A stretch of 64,000 nt of DNA. Source: Novosphingobium barchaimii LL02 (GTDB lineage: Bacteria > Pseudomonadota > Alphaproteobacteria > Sphingomonadales > Sphingomonadaceae). Every line of letters begins with the position of its first letter. Within the stretch, counting starts at the first letter, position 1. Below the pieces are notes generated by a model. That model had not been told where the DNA came from. It did not search any database and saw only the letters and a list, made by a program, of their open reading frames with translations. Shown piece after piece: positions 26,026-33,858 of the stretch. Made by a program: the position numbers and the translations under genes. Location of the stretch: positions 4,589 to 68,588 of the forward strand of contig NZ_KQ130456.1 in NCBI RefSeq assembly GCF_001046635.1. The letters run 5' to 3'.

Positions 26026-26773
26026 AGTCAGCTTTTCGCAGCTCACCGGGCCGCGTCATCACGTGTGGTGCGATCTGCATGGCAAGCCGGGTCAACGCGT
26101 TGCCTGAGTATTTATCAATATCCCGAAGCAACTGACCGACCTGTGCCGGCTCGAGCAGCGCCGCGTGATGCTTTACTTTTGGGGTGATCAAGGCGCCGCG
26201 AAGAATAAACGTCGGGTCACTCTCTCCGCGGCCGGTGGCCACGGCGTATCGAAAGATGCGGCTTGCAAATGACCGGCAGCGGTGGGCCGTCTCCCGCTTG
26301 CCCTGCGCTTCGATCCCCTTGAGAACGGCCATGATCTCGAGCGGTTTGATATCGGCGACGGGCCGCTTTGCTATCGGTTTCAGCCGACTGAGGAGCCAGT
26401 TGGCCTTGACGATGGTCGCTTGGGCCCGCTCTTCGGCCACCATTCGCTCGATGAACTCCTTGGCAATGTCCTCGAAAGTGTTAGCCGCATGGAAAGAGGC
26501 GATAAGCTTCTTCTGCTTGCGCAGCGCGAGCGGATCCTCCCCGGCCTCCAGAAGCCTTCTCGCCTCGTCAAGCTTGCGCCTTGTACCGGCAAGGCCGACG
26601 TCCGGGTAACGCCCCAGCGCGAGACGCTTCTGCTTTCCTGCGAACCGGTACTTGAAGCGCCAGAGCTTCGACCCTGCGGGGTGGATTTCAAGATAGAGCC
26701 CCCGGCCATCGCTGCATCGGTAGGCCTTCTCCGCAGGCTGGAGGTGGCGGATCTGCATTTCCGTAAGCGCCAT
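26018..26773 (-). pseudogene. int: Tyrosine integrase, N-terminal half (cut by IS66)
   Basis: The frame starts MALTEMQIRHLQPAEKAYRC, the DUF4102 start of P4-type integrases, with AGGAG 8 bases before ATG 26773. It continues through the SAM-like core-binding domain (FEDIAKEFIERMVAEERAQA) to MTRPGELRKADWSE with the first catalytic arginine, where the IS66 sequence begins. It is next to the att copy at 26982, the normal place for an integrase gene. As it stands the gene cannot make an active enzyme. Confidence 0.92.
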
Positions 26774-26981
26774 TGGCGATTCTCCTCGACGGGTCGAGGA
26801 GCGTGACAGCAGGCAAGTGGCCACGGGTTCGATGCCCGATGGGGCAAATTCCCGGTCTCCCGTGGCACCACTCGTTCAGGATACCCTGATTTTACCTGAC
26901 ACGCTCCGAGACTATTGAGGCTCAGAAATGGCAGAAAACCGCCATTTTTTCAACCTTGGGAGACGTTTTGGGAGGGGTCAA

Positions 26982-27026
26982 TGGTGCCGCTTACAGGATT
27001 CGAACCTGTGACCCCATCATTACGAA
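26982..27026. repeat. att copy: 45-bp duplicate of the tRNA-Thr 3' end
   Basis: The 45 bases from TGGTGCCGCTTACAGG to CATCATTACGAA are identical to 31498-31542, which is the 3' part of tRNA-Thr(CGU) including its CCA. The match starts exactly at the CCA end and stops in the anticodon loop region. It lies 209 bp upstream of the integrase start. This is the structure of an attachment site left by integration into a tRNA gene. Confidence 0.88.
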
Positions 27027-27390
27027 CACGAGCGATAGACCGGCAGAAATCGAGGGTTTTCGAGGCTTGTGATGCCGAAATTCGTCCAATCTTACGGGTC
27101 GCCCAAGCGATACCCAGATTGTGCCGAAGTCCGATCTGGGCGTCTTCCTACTGAAAGCACTTTGGCTCGGTGGAGATTCGGAAATTGACCCGGTCAAAAC
27201 CCGGTCGGGATAAGTCGGTAGAGGCCGCCGAGCCTAAGTTACAGGCGCGGTTCATGCGATAGCTGCCGTTGAAGTAACGACCGCTGCCCCTTTGAGGCGA
27301 AGGAACGTGGACAAAACCGCTGGTAAATAAAAACAAATCAAAACCGTAACTTCGAGCGAATCTATCGTAGCGTTGGTAGGATATAAGTGG

Positions 27391-28407
27391 TTATCGAGCG
27401 CGTCCTCCTTGGTAGGTTCGGCTATTCATATTCGCAGTATCGCCGCGCGTAGACTGATGAAGGACCGATTCAAGCCAACCTTCGCCAGCCTCTTGGGCAC
27501 GTTCCCTGAACGTCTCGAATATCGCGTTCGTCATGGTTTCGACGCTGTAACCCGTCTCCTTGGCCGCTAGGTCAAACGCAGCTTGATACAAGCGCAATAG
27601 CAACTCCGCGCCATTCTCGCTGCCGGTCAATATGCGAAATGAAGCGTCGCCAACGGTGACTATTAACGCAGGTTCAGCACGCAACATGCCGCCCATTGAT
27701 CGATGCCCGCGGAGTGTGTTGCCCACTAGCGAATGAGCATAGAGTTCAGCACCGGGATAGGCCATGCGCAGAGTACGCATTTGTTCCGCCAATCGCTTGC
27801 CGCCGCTACTGTTCATACTACCGGTTTTGCTTTTTACCTGATGGAGTCGCAATGGCTCGCCATCTGCAACAGGAGGCTGAATTACATCGGCACCGGGAAA
27901 AGGGTTAAATTGAAAATCGAGAAGTTCCGCGTTTTCGGCGCGAGGCTCAGGATTCCGAACGTTTCCACGCATTCGTCCAATCACTTCTTCGTGAAGGTGC
28001 CCCATCAAGCCTTCGAGTATCATCAAAGCTTTGTGCGTAACCGTCGCACCTATCGCGCCTCTAAAATCGCCCTCACACAAAAGGGATTGCGTTGCGGCAA
28101 GAAGGTAGGGGTCCAAGACATCACCAGGATTTCTGCCGCATTCTATTTCGCGCGCAGTTCGCGGAAGATCGGCGGTGATCGCGATCACTTTGGCCGTCGT
28201 CCATTGAAGAACAGCGTCGGGATCATCAAACGCGCGCAACAGCTGCGCCCGACGGGCCAAGTTCGTTGCCGACAAAGCGATCCCACTTTCAGGCGTACCA
28301 GCGCGATCAAGGGCAGTAGCGAACAGCGCCTCAAGGTCGGCAATGGTAAGGTTTGCAATTGCCTCAACAGGTTGCTCGTTGAGCTCAGGCGGAACATCAA
28401 CCGCCAT
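27391..28407 (-). CDS. Protein of unknown function with nuclease-like (E/Q)xK motif
   Basis: The 338-residue protein is not clearly assigned. Near residues 180-205 it reads GADVIQPPVADGEPLRLHQV followed by KSKTGSMNSSGGKRLAEQM. A D...(E/Q)-x-K arrangement on a strand followed by a polar helix is what PD-(D/E)xK nucleases show, so it may be an endonuclease or restriction-type effector. There is no signal peptide or membrane segment. The N-terminal half is helical. Its ATG is 17 bp from an IS3-family end, so its native promoter is probably lost. Function is inference only. Confidence 0.55.
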   Translation of the reverse strand: MAVDVPPELNEQPVEAIANLTIADLEALFATALDRAGTPESGIALSATNLARRAQLLRAFDDPDAVLQWTTAKVIAITADLPRTAREIECGRNPGDVLDPYLLAATQSLLCEGDFRGAIGATVTHKALMILEGLMGHLHEEVIGRMRGNVRNPEPRAENAELLDFQFNPFPGADVIQPPVADGEPLRLHQVKSKTGSMNSSGGKRLAEQMRTLRMAYPGAELYAHSLVGNTLRGHRSMGGMLRAEPALIVTVGDASFRILTGSENGAELLLRLYQAAFDLAAKETGYSVETMTNAIFETFRERAQEAGEGWLESVLHQSTRGDTANMNSRTYQGGRAR

Positions 28408-28442
28408 TCGTAGATCAGCGAAGATGAGTAGCCCCTAGTTTT

Positions 28443-29354
28443 CTAGACGCCTTCTGCTTTCAAAATCTGCTGCCGTTCGAACTGGGCGGGTGACAGCATC
28501 CCGTTTCTGACCTGCTTGCGCACCGGGTTGTAGAACATCTCGATGTAGTCGAACACATCCTGCCGGGCTTCCTCGCGTGTTTTGTAGGTCCGGCGCCGGA
28601 TGCGCTCTCGCTTGAGCGAGGAGAAGAAGCTCTCGGCGACAGCGTTGTCATGGCAGTTGCCGCGCCGGCTCATCGAATGCTCAAGATTGTGAGCCCGGAT
28701 GAAGGCAGCCCAGTCCATGCTGGTGAACTGCGAGCCCTGATCCGAATGGATCAGCACCCGCTGCTTCGGCTCGCGCCGCCATACCGCCATGTGCAGCGCT
28801 TGCAGCACCGCATCGGTGGTCTGCCTGCTCTGCATCGACCACCCCACCACGCGGCGGGAATAGAGATCAATCACAACGGCCAGATAAGCAAAGCCCTCTA
28901 GGGTGCGGATGTAGGTGATGTCGGTCACCCAGGCCCTGTCGGGGGCAGCGACGTCGAACTGCCGGTCCAGAGTATTGTCGACCGCCAGGGATGGCTTGCC
29001 GCCATAGCTCCCCGGCCGACGCTTGTAGCCGATCTGCGCCTTGATACCTGCCAGCCTGGTCAACCGGGCAACACGGTTCGGGCAGCAGGTCTCGCCCTGA
29101 TCCAGCAGGTCGTCGTGCAACTTGCGGTAGCCATAGACTTTGCCGCTGTCGTTCCAGGCTTGCCGGATCAACTTCGTCTGCCGAACATCTTCCCGGGCCC
29201 GTTGGCTCAGCGGGTTCTTCTGCCAGGCATAGAAGCCGCTGGGCTGGATGCGCAGGCACCGACACATCGATCGAACCCGGAACTGGTCACGATGCTCGGC
29301 AACAAATGCGTATCTCACTTTGCATCCCTGGCGAAATACGCGGTGGCTTTTTTT
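28443..29354 (-). CDS. IS3-family transposase OrfB (produced by frameshift)
   Basis: This is the DDE integrase part: YAFVAEHRDQFRVRSMCRCL, an HTH_21 region, then WVTDITYIRTLEGFAYLAVV with the first D, LIHSDQGSQFTS with the second D and DNAVAESFFSSLKRE with the E. It is reached from OrfA by -1 slippage on a run of seven A (29348-29354 on the minus strand). It is intact up to the stop near the IS end. Confidence 0.9.
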   Translation of the reverse strand, partial: KKSHRVFRQGCKVRYAFVAEHRDQFRVRSMCRCLRIQPSGFYAWQKNPLSQRAREDVRQTKLIRQAWNDSGKVYGYRKLHDDLLDQGETCCPNRVARLTRLAGIKAQIGYKRRPGSYGGKPSLAVDNTLDRQFDVAAPDRAWVTDITYIRTLEGFAYLAVVIDLYSRRVVGWSMQSRQTTDAVLQALHMAVWRREPKQRVLIHSDQGSQFTSMDWAAFIRAHNLEHSMSRRGNCHDNAVAESFFSSLKRERIRRRTYKTREEARQDVFDYIEMFYNPVRKQVRNGMLSPAQFERQQILKAEGV

Positions 29355-29584
29355 AGTATATCGCGCTCCTCGGTCACCCGGGCCAGCTCGCGCTTCAACT
29401 GGCGGATCTCGGCATCCTTGCTGGCATCGCCAGACACCACCTTCGCCAATTGCCGCTTCCATGCGTACAGCGAATGCTGACTGACGCCGAGCCGTTCAGA
29501 AACCTCCGCTACCGGATACCCGCGCTCGGTGATCTGGGCCACCGCATCACGCTTGAACTCATCGCTGAAATTGGGCTTCCCCAT
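29315..29584 (-). CDS. IS3-family OrfA, HTH protein
   Basis: The 89-residue protein begins MGKPNFSDEFKRDAVAQITE with an HTH (PVAEVSERLGVSQHSLYAWK) and a leucine-zipper-like end (EIRQLKRELARVTEERDILK). It binds the IS ends and provides the N-terminus of the OrfAB fusion transposase. Confidence 0.92.
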   Translation of the reverse strand: MGKPNFSDEFKRDAVAQITERGYPVAEVSERLGVSQHSLYAWKRQLAKVVSGDASKDAEIRQLKRELARVTEERDILKKATAYFARDAK

Positions 29585-29632
29585 CGTCGTCTCCTGTCCT
29601 CAAAATTAGGATAGAAGGCGTCCAGAAATCTA

Positions 29633-29968
29633 GGGGCTACTCATGTCGATCGGCACGAAGAGGATCAGCCCGAAGCCATCGTCTGACAGGATGAACGCCA
29701 GCTCGAACCAGCGTTGATGCCTCTGGATGATCTCGGGTGGCTGATTAAAGGCTCCGGCGTCATCGATCAGCGATCGGCCAAGGTCGTCCTCGATGCTGTC
29801 CAGGGTATCCCCCGGCATCACGACAGCGAACATGGCGAGGTCGGTCAGGTCGAAGTCGGCGTAAACGCTGAGCCGTTCAACGTGGGCTTCCAGCAGGCCA
29901 TGGACTTCGTTGCCTTCGAGCACCGCCGAGACGTCGGACAAGGCCGCATAGGTACGAATTACAATCAT
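29633..29968 (-). pseudogene. Gene truncated at its 3' end by the IS3-family element
   Basis: The first 109 residues (MIVIRTYAALSDVSAVLEGN to ILFVPIDM) are native. The next codons come from the IS end, and TAG at 29630-29632 supplies the stop. The protein is acidic with no recognised domain; it has a small alpha/beta look (FDLTDLAMFAVVMPGD, FELAFILSDDGFGLILFVP). The missing 3' part would have lain directly upstream of the 338-residue nuclease-like gene, so the two may once have been neighbours in an operon. Confidence 0.6.
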
Positions 29969-29981
29969 GTACGTGATCCAT

Positions 29982-30012
29982 AAAAAAAGGCCCCCGGAAT
30001 TATCCGAGAGCC
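29982..30012 (-). terminator. Rho-independent terminator
   Basis: On the minus strand GGCTCTCGGA-TAAT-TCCGGGGGCC forms a 10-bp stem with two G-U pairs and is followed by seven T (29982-29988). It lies just after the 33-residue ORF and ends the transcript of the small membrane genes and the DUF805 gene. Confidence 0.85.
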
Positions 30013-30040
30013 TTGGGAAAGGTGGTTATGGTGGGGTCGT

Positions 30041-30142
30041 TTAGGGCATCAGCGACAGTAGGCTAAACGCCCTTGCAATAAGGGCCAACGTGTTGCTGCC
30101 GAAGTAGAGCAGCAGGCCACCGACGATGAATTGAGGGATCAT
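30041..30142 (-). CDS. 33-residue single-pass membrane peptide
   Basis: The ORF reads MIPQFIVGGLLLYFGSNTLA and ends FSLLSLMP: one hydrophobic segment and almost no charge. AAAGG lies about 8 bases before the ATG. It is placed between a 79-residue membrane gene and a strong terminator on the same strand. Tiny membrane peptides may be toxins or subunits; nothing more can be said. Confidence 0.5.
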   Translation of the reverse strand: MIPQFIVGGLLLYFGSNTLALIARAFSLLSLMP

Positions 30143-30162
30143 GATGTGGCCTTTCAATCTGT

Positions 30163-30402
30163 TTATGACGAAGGGACAGCCTCGTGAGCTTCCGGACGAA
30201 GCAATGCTCCAACCGCGATAAAAATAGCACCGACTATCGCTAATGAACCGCCCATCATCATCAGATTAGTTTTGTCGTTTAGGAGCCCAATATTGAGAGT
30301 TTCTGAGTATTCTGCAGCGCCGCTTTTTAATAAAGCATACACTTCAACGACGAAGCCGGTCGCCAACGCCGCAATACCTGCAATTTTGAAAAAAGCATTC
30401 AT
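30163..30402 (-). CDS. Small membrane protein, two segments
   Basis: The 79-residue protein has two hydrophobic stretches (IAGIAALATGFVVEVYALL and MMMGGSLAIVGAIFIAVGAL) with a polar loop between them and a short charged C-terminus. No family is recognised. It is 15 bp downstream of the DUF805 gene and 20 bp upstream of the 33-residue ORF, so the three likely form one operon. Confidence 0.65.
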   Translation of the reverse strand: MNAFFKIAGIAALATGFVVEVYALLKSGAAEYSETLNIGLLNDKTNLMMMGGSLAIVGAIFIAVGALLRPEAHEAVPSS

Positions 30403-30417
30403 TGTTTATCTCCAAGA

Positions 30418-30984
30418 TTAGCCGCGACCCTTTGGGTCGGGTCCGAATTGATTGTCGCCGGGGGTGCCGTCGATCAGCATAAATCCCGCGATAATGAGGG
30501 GCCCGATGTATGGGACGAGGTTCAGTAGCGCGAACCAGCCGGTCTTCTCTTGGTCATGGAAGCGACGGACCTGCAGGGCGAGCCCGGGAACTGCCAAACC
30601 GCCAAGTATGATTACACAAATGGTGACGAACGTCAGGTTGCCGTCGCTATCCTCGCCGGGCAGCGATTTGAAAAGGATGATCGTTAAGACAGCTAGGATT
30701 GCGTGGAACGTCCAATATTCCTTGCGACAGGACCGGCCTGTGAAGACAGCGTACCGGCGCAAAGGGTAAACTGCCCAGCCCCCGACATCCTGCTCACCGG
30801 GCAACTCGGGATATGGCTCGATGTCGCCACTAAAGCCGATCGCAATTGGGGGTTTGCTGCGCTTGCGGCTTCCCCCTTCCAACAAATCCTGCTTGGCCCT
30901 CTCGAAATCGGTGTCGGAGATAATGCCGCTCTGCTTCATCTGGTAGAGTTTCTCGATGCTCCGCAGAGCTTCTTCGTCAATCAT
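30418..30984 (-). CDS. SHOCT-DUF805 membrane protein
   Basis: The 188-residue protein starts with a SHOCT helix pair (LRSIEKLYQMKQSGIISDTD, FERAKQDLL) and continues with a DUF805 domain of about four membrane segments, including the conserved RRYAVFTGRSCRKEYW and VRRFHDQEKTGWFALL motifs. DUF805 proteins are inner-membrane proteins of unknown role, often carried by phages and islands. It is the first gene of the small membrane operon. Confidence 0.85.
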   Translation of the reverse strand: MIDEEALRSIEKLYQMKQSGIISDTDFERAKQDLLEGGSRKRSKPPIAIGFSGDIEPYPELPGEQDVGGWAVYPLRRYAVFTGRSCRKEYWTFHAILAVLTIILFKSLPGEDSDGNLTFVTICVIILGGLAVPGLALQVRRFHDQEKTGWFALLNLVPYIGPLIIAGFMLIDGTPGDNQFGPDPKGRG

Positions 30985-31497
30985 TTGGCTGTTCCCTATC
31001 TCGTGAAATGACGATCGCGCCGATGGGCACGACGGAACAGACCGCTAAGAATCTTGCTGTTGATGCACGCTCACGCCCCCACGCTACGCCGCTCACGGAA
31101 ACGGACGACTCCCGCTATCAGCTGAAACCATTATCGAATTCGGTGTTATCGTTGGCGTGCCCGGCCCCTGAAGGGACGCAGGCTTTTGGCGTGTTAACAA
31201 TGACATCGCAAGAGATTCCAGGCCTATCCATATAAGATGGCCCGTTTTGCGCGTCGCAATTTAACTCTAAGGTAGCTGGCGCGGCACGAGGAAACCGCTG
31301 ACAGGAACGAGGAGTTGAATGCAGCACGACTAGATTGGTTAAGGCGGCTGCTCGCCACCAATCTCAACCGGGTTTGGCGCGGGTAGCCGACCTCAATCGG
31401 CCCAAAGACGCCCCAGCCTTGACCCAAGCGCTCCCCAAGCGGAAAGCCCTTCCCGTGGGAAACCGCCGATGTCTGGGTGGAAGTGCCTTTAGGAAGG
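30985..31497. other. Intergenic region, 513 bp
   Basis: This is the end of the mini-island up to the tRNA-Thr. A plus-strand frame at 31008-31235 has no ribosome binding site or protein character. No further feature is seen; the promoter of the DUF805 operon must lie near 30990-31050 on the minus strand. Confidence 0.35.
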
Positions 31498-31573
31498 TGG
31501 TGCCGCTTACAGGATTCGAACCTGTGACCCCATCATTACGAATGATGTGCTCTACCAACTGAGCTAAAGCGGC
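31498..31573 (-). tRNA. tRNA-Thr(CGU), intact, CCA encoded
   Basis: On the minus strand a 76-nt gene runs from GCCGCTTTAGCTCAG to the encoded CCA. The acceptor stem GCCGCTT/AAGCGGC, the D arm, the anticodon stem CATCA/TGATG with loop TTCGTAA (anticodon CGT) and the T arm with TTCGAAT all fold. Its last 45 bp are the att sequence repeated at 26982-27026. Confidence 0.96.
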
Positions 31574-31960
31574 GTGCCTTGCGGGCAGGCGGGCCATTTA
31601 CATGGCGAAGGGGTGAGAAGCAATCGCCTTTCGTGCCTTTTTTATGCGGTCCGCTCTGGGGTACCGGCGCCGGTGCCGGATCTTCTGAAAACCACATTTG
31701 TGCGCTTTGGCCCCGCACCCCCGAAAGGGGGTATACTAATGGGTGGTAGCGCTTGCCCCTATCCGGGGCGCAAATGGCGCCGCCTGCGGTGCAGGGCTGC
31801 GGGTCCATGGACCGCGTGGCCGCATAGGCCCAATCGCCGTCTGGACATCTTTTCTATTTTATCGAACGTATGTCTCTATTTTATCCATCTTTATCGAAGT
31901 TCGGATTTCCGCGAGAAAGACCGCACCGGGCAAGAGCGCCCCTCACCGAGGAGTTTCAAC
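31574..31960. other. Intergenic region with the upstream promoter motif
   Basis: There is no gene in these 387 bp. The region holds a hairpin ACCCCC-gaaa-GGGGGT (31717-31732) and an AT-rich stretch with ATCGAAC (31861-31867) and ATCGAA/TTCGGAT (31893-31906). These elements also occur upstream of the VOC and YoaK genes. Confidence 0.45.
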
Positions 31961-32632
31961 ATGACCATCACCGCCGCCCCGACCGCCACCGCAACCCCCG
32001 GCAAGTCACTGATTTCGCCTGACAACCATGCCCTTGTCTTGATCGATTTCCAGTCGCAGATGGCCTTCGCCACCAAGTCCATTTCGGCCGAACTGCTTCG
32101 CAACAACGCTGCGCTTATCTCGCGCGGGGCCAAGTCGTTCGGCGTGCCCACCATCCTTACCACGGTTGCCGAGAAGAGCTTCTCCGGCCCGATGTTCGAC
32201 GAGATCACCGATGCCTTTCCCGGCCAGGAATTGCTCGACCGCACTTCGATGAACACCTGGGAAGATGCTGCCGTGATCGCCGAGATCAACCGGATCGCCA
32301 AGCCCCGCATCGTCTTCGCCGGTCTGTGGACCTCGGTCTGCATCGTCGGCCCGGTGGCATCGGCCATCGACCAGGGCTTCGAGGCGTACTTCATCGCCGA
32401 CGCCTGCGGCGACATCTCGGATGAAGCGCATGAGATCGCGGTCCAGCGCATGATCCAGCTTGGCGCCGTGCCGATGACTTCGCTCCAGTACCTGCTCGAA
32501 CTGCAGCGCGACTGGGCCCGTACCGAAACCTACGACAGCACCACCGGCATCGCCAAAGTCTGGGGTGGTTCCTACGGCCTCGGCATCAAGTACGCCAAGG
32601 CCATGTTCGGCGCTTCCGAAGGCGCGCACTGA
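31961..32632 (+). CDS. Isochorismatase-family hydrolase (YcaC-like)
   Basis: The 223-residue protein has the cysteine-hydrolase pattern: ALVLIDFQSQMAFA (Asp29), a basic residue in LLDRTSMNTWED and the nucleophile in FAGLWTSVCIVGP (Cys127). YcaC-like enzymes form large rings, and their substrate is usually unknown. GAGGAG precedes the ATG. It is followed at 87 bp by the chloroperoxidase-like hydrolase; the two likely share the promoter region at 31860-31910. Confidence 0.85.
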   Translation: MTITAAPTATATPGKSLISPDNHALVLIDFQSQMAFATKSISAELLRNNAALISRGAKSFGVPTILTTVAEKSFSGPMFDEITDAFPGQELLDRTSMNTWEDAAVIAEINRIAKPRIVFAGLWTSVCIVGPVASAIDQGFEAYFIADACGDISDEAHEIAVQRMIQLGAVPMTSLQYLLELQRDWARTETYDSTTGIAKVWGGSYGLGIKYAKAMFGASEGAH

Positions 32633-32719
32633 GTTAAGCTCGGGACCGGCGCCACCTCACCCCCCACCTGCCGCCGCCGGTCCCATCCCTTTCCTTTTTA
32701 CAACTGAAGGAGTTTTACC

Positions 32720-33556
32720 ATGAGCTTCGTAACCACCACCGACGGCGTCGAGATCTTCTACAAGGACTGGGGCCCGAAGGACGCCCAGCCGATCGTCTTT
32801 CACCACGGCTGGCCGCTGTCGTCGGACGACTGGGACGCGCAGATGCTGTTCTTCCTGTCGAAGGGCTACCGCGTCGTCGCGCATGATCGCAGGGGCCACG
32901 GCCGTTCGGCGCAGGTGAGCGAAGGTCATGACATGGACCACTACGCCGCCGATGCCGCCGCCGTGATGGAACACCTCGACCTGAAGAACGCCGTCCACAT
33001 CGGTCACTCGACCGGCGGCGGCGAGGTTGCCCGCTACGTCGCGCAGTACGGCATTCCGCAAGGCCGCGTCGCCAAGGCGGTGCTGGTCAGCTCGGTCCCG
33101 CCGATCATGCTCCAGACCGAGGCTTACCCCGGCGGCCTGCCGATCGCGGTGTTCGACGGCCTTCGCGCCGCGCTGGCCGCCAACCGCGCGCAGTTCTTCC
33201 ACGACCTCGCCGCTGGCGCCTTCTACGGCTTCAACCGCGAGGGTGCGACGGTCATCCCCGCCGTGATCGACAACTGGTGGCGCCAGGGCATGATGGGCAG
33301 CGCCAAGGCCCATTACGACGGTATCAAGGCCTTCTCCGAGACCGACCAGACCGACGATCTGAAGGCGATCACCGTCCCCGTGCTCGTCCTCCAGGGCGAT
33401 GACGACCAGGTCGTGCCTTACAAGAACGCCGCCGAGTTGCAGGCCGAGATCCTGCCCAACGCGACGCTCAAGATCTACCCCGGCTTCTCGCACGGAATGC
33501 TGACCGTGGACGCCGAGATCATCAACCCCGACCTGCTCGCCTTCGTGCAGGCCTAA
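32720..33556 (+). CDS. Alpha/beta hydrolase of the non-heme chloroperoxidase type
   Basis: The 278-residue protein has the nucleophile elbow GHSTGG (Ser97), the acid in LQGDDDQVVPY (near 227) and the histidine in GFSHGM (near 256). Length and the start TTTDGVEIFYKDWGPKDAQP fit the cofactor-free haloperoxidase/esterase group. The true activity is probably ester or perhydrolysis chemistry. AAGGAG lies upstream of the ATG. Confidence 0.88.
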   Translation: MSFVTTTDGVEIFYKDWGPKDAQPIVFHHGWPLSSDDWDAQMLFFLSKGYRVVAHDRRGHGRSAQVSEGHDMDHYAADAAAVMEHLDLKNAVHIGHSTGGGEVARYVAQYGIPQGRVAKAVLVSSVPPIMLQTEAYPGGLPIAVFDGLRAALAANRAQFFHDLAAGAFYGFNREGATVIPAVIDNWWRQGMMGSAKAHYDGIKAFSETDQTDDLKAITVPVLVLQGDDDQVVPYKNAAELQAEILPNATLKIYPGFSHGMLTVDAEIINPDLLAFVQA

Positions 33557-33582
33557 GCCAACGACACGCCGAGGAAACCGAT

Positions 33583-33858
33583 ATGAAACCCTACCTTCTC
33601 TCGCTTGCCGCCGGGCTTTTGGTAGGCGTCGTCTACAGCTTCCTCGGCGTTCGTTCGCCTGCCCCGCCGATGATCGCATTGGTCGGCCTGCTGGGCATCC
33701 TGTTGGGCGAACAGGTGGTGCCGCTGGCCAAAAAGGCCTTTGCCGGCACCGAAGACGTCGCCCACTTCGTCCAGACCGACTGCCGCCAGCATGTGCTGGG
33801 CCGCCTGCCGGGTGACAAGTTCCCCTGCCGCGCTTCAACCGACAAGGCCGAGGCGTGA
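33583..33858 (+). CDS. XapX-domain (DUF1427) small membrane protein
   Basis: The 91-residue protein has two membrane segments (YLLSLAAGLLVGVVYSFLGV and MIALVGLLGILLGEQVVPL) with the RSPAPPMIALVGLLGIL XapX signature between them. A cytoplasmic or periplasmic tail with two cysteines follows (DCRQHVLGRLPGDKFPCRA). The role of the family is unknown. The stop overlaps the next start (GTGA). Confidence 0.85.
   Translation: MKPYLLSLAAGLLVGVVYSFLGVRSPAPPMIALVGLLGILLGEQVVPLAKKAFAGTEDVAHFVQTDCRQHVLGRLPGDKFPCRASTDKAEA

Larger units (their letters stand above)
1..27026. mobile_element. Integrated mobilizable plasmid-like element (left end outside window)
   Basis: This stretch carries plasmid functions: a RepA with iterons, a TraA relaxase with an oriT and ArdC. 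It ends on the right with a tyrosine integrase next to a 45-bp copy of the tRNA-Thr 3' end at 26982-27026. Integrase, att site and tRNA lie in the order usual for elements that insert into tRNA genes. The left att copy was not found in the window, so the left limit is unknown. No T4SS or coupling-protein gene is seen. That it is one element rather than several nested ones is inference; the integrase and tRNA remnants at 20.2-21.3 kb suggest older layers. Confidence 0.6.
28425..29643 (-). mobile_element. IS3-family insertion sequence, 1219 bp
   Basis: Both ends share an inverted repeat starting TGAGTAGCCCCTAG(T/A)TTTCT and running to about 31 bp with two mismatches. It encodes OrfA and OrfB with a frameshift window. 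No target duplication is evident (flanks GAAGA and TGTCG), so the insertion may have been followed by recombination. It truncates the gene to its right. Confidence 0.88.
27027..31497. mobile_element. Mini-island between two tRNA-Thr att copies, 4.5 kb
   Basis: The segment is bounded by the 45-bp att copies and has visibly lower GC than the genes right of 31.9 kb. It holds a nuclease-like gene, an IS3-family insertion, a truncated gene, small membrane proteins and a SHOCT-DUF805 protein, but no integrase. It may be a remnant of a second element or an island mobilised by the neighbouring integrase. The first 360 bp (27027-27390) show no gene. Confidence 0.65.

Noticed and set aside
26827-26872. 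A tRNA-like stretch (GGGTTCGATGCCCGAT) upstream of the integrase
   Set aside because: It contains a T-loop-like sequence, but no acceptor or anticodon stem could be formed around it.
31008-31235. A 75-residue plus-strand ORF at the end of the mini-island
   Set aside because: It has no ribosome binding site, an unlikely composition and no recognisable feature.
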